Shown here piece by piece: positions 58,464 to 64,000 of a stretch of 64,000 nt of DNA. Origin of the DNA: Hoplostethus atlanticus. Taxonomy: Eukaryota > Chordata > Actinopteri > Trachichthyiformes > Trachichthyidae. The first letter of the stretch is position 1; every line of letters starts with the position of its first letter. The stretch spans positions 186,001-250,000 of the forward strand of contig JAXDDX010000058.1 of the NCBI GenBank assembly GCA_034670405.1, given 5' to 3'. Under the pieces are notes generated by a model, which searched no databases, was not told the origin of the DNA, and saw nothing but the letters and a program-made list of their open reading frames with translations. The position numbers and the translations under genes were made by a program.

Positions 58464-59575
58464 CACTGATCAGCCACAACATTAAAACCACTGACTGGTG
58501 AAGTGAATAACATCGATTATCTTGTTACAATGGCACCTGTCAAGGGGTGGGATATATTGGGAAGCAAGTGAACAGTCAGTTCCTGAAGTTGATGTGTTGG
58601 AAGCAGGAAAAATGGGCAAGTGTAAGGATCTGAGCGACTTTGACAAGGGCCAAATTGTAATGGCTAGACGACTGGGTCAGAGCATCTCCAAAACGGCAGG
58701 TCTTGTGGGGTGTTCCCGGTATGCAGTGGTTAGTACCTACCAAAAGTGGTCCAAGGAAGGACAACCGGTGAACCGGCGACAGGCTATCCCGTCTGCTCCG
58801 ATCCCACAGAAGAGCTACCATAGCACAAATTGCTGAAAAAGTTACTGCTGGCTATGATATAAAGGTGTCAGAACACACAGTGGGGCTGCGTAGCCGCAGA
58901 CCAGTCAGAGTGCCCATGCTGACCCCTGTCCACCGCCAAAAGTATGAAGGTAAATATGTTGCAAAATGTGAGAACTTGTAGAACAAAAATATGAACTCGT
59001 ATGTTTAAATTTTCACTTGTATAAAATATTCACACACACGTGAGCTGAATTTGAAGTCACAGAAAAAAAAAAACACATTAGAGCTTGTAGAAAAAATGTG
59101 AACTTTTTGAAATTTTCTCATAGAAAATATTCACACCCGTGTTCTGAAGTCACAGAAAAAATATTCACAAATGTGTAGATTGATATTTACATAAATACAA
59201 TGACAGCTGCAAAAAAGGCACGTGAGCGTCAGAACTGGACCATGGAGCAATGGATGAAGGCAAGGATAATGCGCCCTGCCACACGGCAAAAAATTGTTCA
59301 TGAATGGTTTGACAAAGAGTTCAAGGTGTTGACTTGGCCTCCAAATTCCCCAGATCTCAATCTGATTGAGCATCTGTGGGATGTGCTGGAAAAACAAGTC
59401 CGATCCATGGAGGCCCCACCTCGCAACTTACAGGACTTAAAGGATCTGCTAACGTCTTGGTGCCAGGTACCACAGGACACCTTCAGAGGTCTTGTGGAGT
59501 CAGAGCTGTTGTGGCAGCACAAGGGGGACCTACACAATATTAGGCAGGTGGTTTTAATGTTATGGCTGATCGGTG
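58464..59575 (+). mobile_element. Tc1-like transposon with a replaced core, in slc1a6 intron
   Basis: Terminal repeats begin CACTGATCAGCCACAACATT on the left and CACCGATCAGCCATAACATT on the right (read inward), flanked by TA on both sides (58462-58463, 59576-59577). The N-terminal DNA-binding part starts at 58612 ([20 protein letters not shown]). The C-terminal part runs from about 59200 (TWPPNSPDLNLIEHLWDVLE). Between 58950 and 59195 the transposase is missing, replaced by AT-rich tandem sequence. A frameshift lies near 58790. It is not functional. Confidence 0.85.
58960..59175. repeat. Diverged tandem units inside the Tc1-like element
   Basis: Two or more units share the order TTGTAGAAC/AAAAAA, TGTGAACT, AAATTTTC, TAGAAAATATTCACAC, GTGTTCTGAAGTCACAGAAAAA. 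The unit is about 75-85 bp. The array stands exactly where the catalytic centre should be. Confidence 0.6.
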
Positions 59576-59577
59576 TA

Positions 59578-59581
59578 TGTG

Positions 59582-59612
<31 letters not shown>

Positions 59613-59647
59613 TGGTCTCTGTCTGTGCCTGTGTTTGGGTGACCGTG

Positions 59648-59691
<44 letters not shown>

Positions 59692-59692
59692 T
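59578..59692. repeat. (GT)n microsatellite
   Basis: Two GT tracts with a short interruption begin directly at the TA next to the Tc1 right end. Confidence 0.9.
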
Positions 59693-59892
59693 GAGTGAGA
59701 AGGTCAGGCCAGATGAAATGAGATGAGAGGCCTTTTCATGTCTGTCTGCTTATGAGAGCAGCTGAGAGAGACCTCCTGTCACTCTTCCGCTCGGCTCTGC
59801 ACACACACACCTTTCTGACTCTCTGGCTTTACTGTAAAGCTTACAGTGTAAACTGGCTGTGATCGGACGGGTTGCACCAGACTCTCTAAACC

Positions 59893-62800
59893 ATGAGTGG
59901 TGAGTATGTGTATTGTGTAGTAGGTTGAGGTTTGCAGAGTTTATGGGAGCTCTACAAACCTCTGACTGTATTTTTGTATTTTTGTAAAAAATACAGGAGA
60001 ATAGAATTGATCAGGACAGAAGGATCAACATTATCTTTTATTGTGAAACTTCCTTGAAAAGGCACTGCATTTCTAGCAGCGTGTGTGCACTTTTTAAATT
60101 TAGTTTTACAAAGTTTTAGAAAATGTTTTTTGGATACAGTAAACTGAATGTTTTGAGAAACTTTTTGGAGCAACTTTGTATGTGATGTGATGGTGCAGAT
60201 ACAGAAAAAGACAATGTGAAAGACAAAAGTGTCCCTGTGTATTTTAGCATGGTAGTTTGAAGAGGCTTTCTGTTGAGGTGTGAAATACCGTCTGGCTAAC
60301 AGCATGTCCTTCCACTACCAATACTGGACCCAACACCGTGGTGGCTAGTGAATCATTGCAGTTCAAAATTAAAGGATTTTCTAGAATGAAGTCAATGTTT
60401 TCACATGATTTATTAATTAATCCAATTGTGGTTCTATGTTTTCGAATTTATTTTTAAACTTTTAAACTTATTTTTTGTTCTTTATTTGAATTAAGAAAAT
60501 TGAACATCAGTCCTGAGTTTCTCAGGATTCTTTCTGTTGTCTTCTCACCACACTAGAGACCTCATATTAGTCCAACATTTTCGTGCTGTTAGTCTAATAT
60601 TTATATGTTTGGTAGGCTAGATTGTAGTTCATTATTCCTGAATCTTGGATCCCATCTTGCTGATGTCCCCAGTGAGCAATCTGGGTGCTGGTCTGATTGG
60701 TCAGGGAACCAGTTCACTAGTGTGTCCAGTGGTAAAATTGAAAAAGAACAATGCCTGTGTTCTTTCATAAAAAATCTGAATCGGATTGATTATCTGGGAA
60801 CTGTTGAACTCTTTAGTAGGCTTGCAAAATTCCAGGAATTGTCAAAGGTGGAAACTTTCCATTGGAATTAACAGGAATAAACTGGAAATTTACCGGAAAA
60901 TGTCTGCCCCATTGCAACCCTAGTGGGTGGCTGTAGCCTGAAAGTTAGAAGAGCGGGCTTGCGATTGGAATGTCACTGGTTTGAATCCCCAGACTGGCTG
61001 GCTGTGAAACATTCTCCCCTGTCTCAACAACTATCTTTGTAGTGCCCATGAGCAAGGTACTGAACATTATGTGTTATTACTGTTAATGGCTTTTACTGCA
61101 GTACAGTAATAGTAGTTCAGTAATACCAGTATAAGTGGAGACACAGGTTTGTTGTGATAATATGTTGTAGCAGTTGGTTAAATGAGTTATGGGTGCAGGA
61201 AAGGTTGCTTACAATATGTGGTCATGTTCATTCAGGTATCCAGTTGATACTTGGTTTGGTTTCTGTAATAAGGCTTCATTTGCCCCTTATCATTCTGTTT
61301 AGTGGGCTCTGTGACATTGGCATCAGTAGGATAGCATGCACTGAACATGCACAGAGCTCAGTTACATCTCGCTGTACCGTATTTCACACTGACATAGCGG
61401 AGAACCCTATGATTTTGTCCACCTATTCATCCTCTCTCACCCATTCAGCGCTCTACAGTGGTGGTGAAATGGGACCGCTCCCTGAGTCCTTTAGCCTTAA
61501 TAGAAAACATTTTGAGTGTGTTGTTTATTTCATCAGCTGTTTCCTCTTGAGCTTCAATTAACATCAGCAACACAAAGAACTGCTTTTCAGACATTGATTT
61601 GTGAACCACGGCACTACGTCTGAACAGGGCAGTGAGAGTAGTATCTTATTATGCTGCCTCTGACACCAAGCTGAACAATGGGGTTGGATTATCCAGGGTC
61701 ATCCAACAGCCCACTCAATGGGGCTTTTACATTGTATGTAGGATATATAGATAAATGTCCACCTAACAATGGACAATGGACAAAAGAAAATGAATAGACA
61801 AGAATGATGTAAACAATAGATTACATCTATGGGGATCCTATTGTAAGTGTTTATTCCCAGGGCAAAAGTACAAATATAAAGGCGTTTCAGTTTGTGGCAA
61901 TTTCATTTGATATGGACGATACGCAGGTGTAGGCTCTGGTTGTATACTTGATTCTTTAAGTGCTGGACTTAAATAAGTCTAATAGCGGAAGGTGATTCAG
62001 AGGAAAAGCTTCTAGCCTACTTAGATAAGAAGAACTGAGGACAACAACCACATGTAGTCAAGTGTTGCCCACAGGACTGCTTGGTGTTGGCAAGCGAGCA
62101 ATCACGGTAAGACCGGCATTCTGAGCTTGGTACTATTAATATGTTGTGGGACTTGGTACAGAAGCTCTTCAAATGTTATCTTGAAGATTAACAGTGCCTT
62201 GTTACAATTCTTGTCTGCTTCGAACTTTCCCAAGGTCATGCTTGCTCTGCTTCCTCAAGCTGTTTTGATGTTTGACTACTTGTATTTACAGTTCAAGATG
62301 TGTGTGTTTATATATAATGGTTTGGTAAAAAGCATCTAAACTCAGTTTCAGCTGTGTAACTAGAATGCAAGTGATAAACATGTAATTGTAGTTGCTGTAA
62401 TTAAAGGAGGCCGATTAGGGATTAAAAGCTACCTGTGTTTATAAGTATGTTGTCAAGGATGTTTAATAAAGACGGTGTCAAAATCAACAACGGCTTAAAT
62501 CCTTCCAATCAAACAGGTTCGGTCCATTTTAATTGACATTGAATGCCTCCACTCAGCACTTTTGCATCATTTGCATTGGGGAGCTGGTGCTGTCTGCCAG
62601 TCAGACCCAGTGTTGTGAGAACTGTCATGGAAATTTGACAAAGAAGTCAATTACCACTGAAAGTTGTTTAAGCAGAGTGATCATTCAATCATGTTGCAGC
62701 CCGGGGAGAAATCAGCACACAGCTCAAACAGCATTCAAGAATTTCTCTGCCCCTCCAAGAGAGAGGAACTCTATATGAATCGAGCAATACAGCATGGCAT

Positions 62801-63802
62801 ATATGTACTGCAACTACTACTATTTCATGTCATACAGTATATTAAAGTTTTTTTCCACAGAACATACTCTTCAAATTCATTCAAGACATTGCCTATTAAC
62901 TAAACTACATTTATTTAGAAAATGTCATCAAGCACATGATTATCATCCAGAAATTTGAAAAGAAAGTCATGAAATGTGAATTACACAAGACCATTAACAT
63001 GTTTCTGACTATGTTTTACTCTCCCTCTCCCTCCCTGCCTGCCTCCATCTTTCTCCCCCCCTAGTTTCCCACGAGACCTGCCTCCTGGACCAGGTGCTGG
63101 AGCTGATTATGAATGAGAAGCCCCCGACCAGTGCCAGTCTCTTTCTGAACGAGGACACGGACAAGCCCCCACTGCCGGAGCGAGGAAACCTGAGGAGGTG
63201 CTTACGCAGGGCCATGGAGAGGAGAGCCAGTAGTGTGAAGGAGAGGATGAGCTCCATCACCAGGGACAGCGTGAAAGGTTTCCTCAAGAGGAACCTGTTC
63301 GTTCTGTTCACCATCGCAGCTGTGGCTCTGGGTCAGTGGAGAGGGAAACCTGGTTTATTTGAGGACAATGGTGGTGGTGGCAGTGATGATGATGATGATG
63401 ATGATGATAGTGATGATGGTTATGTTTTGTTACCAGCTTTTTTCACTGCTTTCTCTGCACTTAGTGAGTGTTTTCATACAGTTTGCCCTTTCCCATTTCC
63501 ATGTTTTGTGTTTAGCTGCCAGATTGTGCATGCTTCATCCACTGTATATGTTTTCTCATGATTTAATCAACACTTGCACTGTGTGTGTGTGTGTGTGTGA
63601 GTGTGTGTGTGTGTGTGTGCGTGCGTGTGCGTGCGTGTGCGTGTGCGTGTGCAATTGTTTTCAGGTGTCATCCTGGGCTTTGCTCTACGCCCCCACAACC
63701 TGTCCCTGAGGGAGATCAAGTACTTTGCCTTTCCTGGGGAGCTCCTAATGAGGATGTTACAGATGCTGGTGCTACCACTCATTGTCTCCAGTCTGGTCAC
63801 AG
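59893..63802 (+). CDS. slc1a6: Excitatory amino acid transporter, 5' part (EAAT4-like); continues past the window
   Basis: A sodium-coupled glutamate/aspartate carrier of the plasma membrane. Coding exons seen: 59893-59899 (Met-Ser plus one base, donor GTGAGT), 63065-63331 and 63665-63802. They join in frame. After [12 protein letters not shown] comes a long cytosolic N-terminus with SASLFLNED, similar to the SLFLRE of human EAAT4. The first membrane helix is [20 protein letters not shown]. The SLC1 hallmark [20 protein letters not shown] and LIVSSLVTG follow. EAAT1 is the nearest alternative and the fish-only slc1a8/9 cannot be excluded. SLFL and the 19p13-like neighbourhood favour slc1a6. 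Transport-domain and HP1/HP2 exons lie beyond the window. A splice acceptor at 59845-59846 probably opens the first coding exon. Confidence 0.8.
60922..61075 (+). mobile_element. tRNA-derived SINE in slc1a6 intron
   Basis: Box A-like TGGCTGTAGCCTGAAAG is followed by box B-like GGTTTGAATCC (60978-60988). A body follows with GAGCAAGGTACTGAAC, common in teleost SINEs. The remainder of 59900-63064 shows no gene. Confidence 0.6.
63385..63420 (+). repeat. (GAT)n trinucleotide repeat
   Basis: A GTG/GAT tract in the slc1a6 intron after the second coding exon. It would read as poly-Asp, but it is past a clear splice donor (63332). Confidence 0.9.
63580..63652. repeat. (GT)n/(GC) microsatellite just before a splice acceptor
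   Basis: GT/GTGC units end at 63652, only 12 bases before the slc1a6 acceptor TTTTCAG (63664). The pyrimidine tract of this acceptor is therefore short. Confidence 0.9.
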
Positions 63803-64000
63803 GTTGGCCTTCAATGAGCATAGAAGAACAAAAACACCCAATACTCCCAATACTCAACAATAGATGCTGGCCAGAACCTAAAATAGGAAGAAAACGTTGA
63901 GCTTGGACATTGTATTGTACCTCCAAAGTGAATGAATATTACTAAAGCTACACCCGGTAGCTTCACATGTTGGAGGCTCCAAATGGCATAGATACAGATA

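Overview
The window is vertebrate nuclear DNA, almost certainly from a ray-finned (teleost) fish. The evidence is compact split genes with GT-AG introns, long dinucleotide microsatellites, Tc1-like transposons, L2/Rex-type LINE fragments, tRNA-derived SINEs, and many MITE-like elements. There are no bacterial operons and no CRISPR arrays. Coding regions were built by hand from splice sites and family knowledge. No database search was run.

Layout, left to right. Positions 1-61 may be the end of an exon of an unidentified upstream gene. Positions 2883-25466 hold a tropomyosin gene, best matched to tpm4 (+). It has two alternative first exons (1a muscle type, 1b cytoskeletal type) and two alternative last exons (9a and 9d). 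Its introns carry a TTAA-flanked DNA transposon with a nested MITE and a long hairpin, a Tc1 relic, a SINE and several microsatellites. Positions 28360-27128 (-) hold a four-exon, intron-containing, divergent paralogue of ribosomal protein S27. Two inverted-repeat elements with clear target-site duplications follow. The larger one ends about 225 bp before the start codon of rab8a (30993-34202, +). After a long rab8a 3' UTR and a repeat-rich gap comes hsh2d (42095-44852, +), a haematopoietic SH2 adaptor with an apparent one-base frameshift in its last exon. An antisense LINE (about 47920-45935) separates it from tax1bp3 (48574-52554, +), a single-PDZ protein. The right edge holds the 5' part of an excitatory amino acid transporter gene, most likely slc1a6/EAAT4 (+). 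Its intron carries a broken Tc1-like element, and the gene runs off the window.

TPM4, RAB8A and HSH2D are consecutive neighbours on human chromosome 19p13, and SLC1A6 lies in the same arm region. The block therefore looks like conserved vertebrate synteny, with tax1bp3 and the S27-like gene as fish-side additions or relocations. The genes are not an operon and share no pathway. They act separately in the actin cytoskeleton, exocytic vesicle traffic, leukocyte signalling, PDZ-ligand antagonism, glutamate uptake and (inferred) translation.

The most unusual items are the divergent S27 paralogue, the inverted-repeat element that brings a YY1-like site next to the rab8a promoter, two near-perfect DNA hairpins (15532-15627 and 39227-39303), the hsh2d frameshift, and the GT microsatellite that forms the 5' splice site of tax1bp3 intron 2. 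I did not find a clearly new multi-gene system.
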